DNA of 20,956 bases from a virus. Location: IMG/VR virus record IMGVR_UViG_3300010885_026914, positions 1-20,956 of that record. One strand, 5' to 3'. Position 1 is the stretch's first letter, and every line of letters starts with the position of its first letter. This document shows positions 20,589 through 20,956 of this stretch, piece by piece. The translations under genes and the position numbers were made by a program. Below the pieces are notes generated by a model, which saw nothing but the letters and a program-made list of their open reading frames with translations, did not search any database and was not told where the DNA came from.

Positions 20589-20630
20589 GATATAACTTAT
20601 CTTCAACCCTAACAGAGTGATTATAGTCAT

Positions 20631-20654
20631 AAAAAAAGCACCTGTCAAGGTGCT
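20631..20654 (-). terminator. intrinsic terminator after the partial virion protein
   Basis: Minus strand AGCACCT-TGAC-AGGTGCT, a perfect seven-base-pair stem with a four-base loop followed by seven U, 20 bases after the stop codon at 20675. Confidence 0.9.
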
Positions 20655-20674
20655 TAATAAATTGTAATATTATA

Positions 20675-20956
20675 TCAACCTTCCATAATTTGATCGAACC
20701 AACCCTCACTCATATTGTTGATAATCACATTTGCGTCATTAACTGTTGTTGCAAAGTTATTTTCAAGAAGATATGATGCTACAAACTCGTATGCGGCATA
20801 TGCCTCTCTATTGAGTTCCTTTTTCTCGTTGGGTGTGAGGACACCTCTTTGTGCTCCTCTTGCTGCCTGCTTTGCCTTTACGGCAGGGTCATTGGACTTA
20901 TAGGCATAACCATGAAGACCAGGATTTGATGAAGTTGTTCTGCGGAAATCACCTCT
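20675..20956 (-). CDS. C-terminal part of a probable phage structural protein (runs off the right edge)
   Basis: The last 93 residues are present; the frame is open to base 20956. The segment has a Gly/Ser/Arg/Lys-rich linker (FRRTTSSNPGLHG, KAKQAARGAQRG) and then a helical tail LTPNEKKELNREAYAAYEFV, SYLLENNFATTVNDANVIIN, ending NMSEGWFDQIMEG. I recall similar tails (E-x-Y-x-x-V...LL-x-x-x-x-A-x-x...A-x-x-I-x-x-x-M-S-x-x-W) at the ends of several different virion proteins of marine T4-like phages. That makes a structural role the best guess, but the protein itself cannot be named. It has its own strong terminator. G+C is higher than in the glycan genes. Confidence 0.6.
   Translation of the reverse strand, partial: RGDFRRTTSSNPGLHGYAYKSNDPAVKAKQAARGAQRGVLTPNEKKELNREAYAAYEFVASYLLENNFATTVNDANVIINNMSEGWFDQIMEG

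Noticed and set aside
1-20956. CRISPR array, insertion sequence or integrase
   Set aside because: No regularly spaced direct repeats, transposase-like or recombinase-like protein, or terminal inverted repeats were seen.

Overview
This window looks like part of the genome of a T4-like myovirus infecting marine picocyanobacteria (Synechococcus/Prochlorococcus). The grounds are: every supported gene lies on the minus strand with overlaps or very short gaps; T4-type late promoter octamers (TATAAATA or one-base variants) precede several genes; there is a phage tail-lysozyme-type muramidase, a Seg/GIY-YIG-like nuclease and small proteins of the kind cyanophages carry; and one gene encodes a cyanobacterial SLH-domain porin. 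No terminase, capsid or polymerase gene is present to prove it, so the assignment is an inference.

Transcription runs right to left. Right part (20956 to about 16030): the C-terminal end of a probable virion protein and its terminator; a late promoter with a GIY-YIG-like nuclease and an overlapping small ORF; a structured leader and an exported lysozyme; a terminator/late promoter pair and a one-TM protein (possible lysis unit); a degenerate tRNA-like sequence; an SLH/beta-barrel porin; a strong terminator and a perfect late promoter followed by a Dps-type ferritin, a zinc-ribbon protein and a 52-residue ORF.

Middle (16014 to 15500): a near-consensus sigma70 promoter, a Phd/YefM-type antitoxin-like gene, an odd class-II tRNA with no assignable isotype, and a terminator hairpin whose U-run lies inside the spacer of a second sigma70-like promoter.

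Left part (15499 to 1): an unbroken run of 20 glycan genes, mostly joined by ATGA-type overlaps and leaving the window on the left. It starts with a GDP-mannose 3,5-epimerase, two more short-chain epimerase/dehydratases and a reduced UDP-glucose-dehydrogenase-like protein (sugar-nucleotide supply). Four fucosyltransferase-fold (GT11-like) enzymes, GT17, GT2, GT7-like, DUF5672, exostosin-like and GT25 transferases follow, interleaved with six methyltransferases. Together they suggest a complex, O-methylated surface glycan, placed either on the virion or on the host envelope. The epimerase product, GDP-L-galactose, is a natural donor candidate for the fucosyltransferase-fold enzymes, since no GDP-fucose synthesis pair is seen here.

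The most unusual content is the combination of a phage-borne porin and a phage-borne Dps under late-type control, and the possible L-galactose/methyl glycan pathway. Functions are from sequence reading alone; no database search was run.
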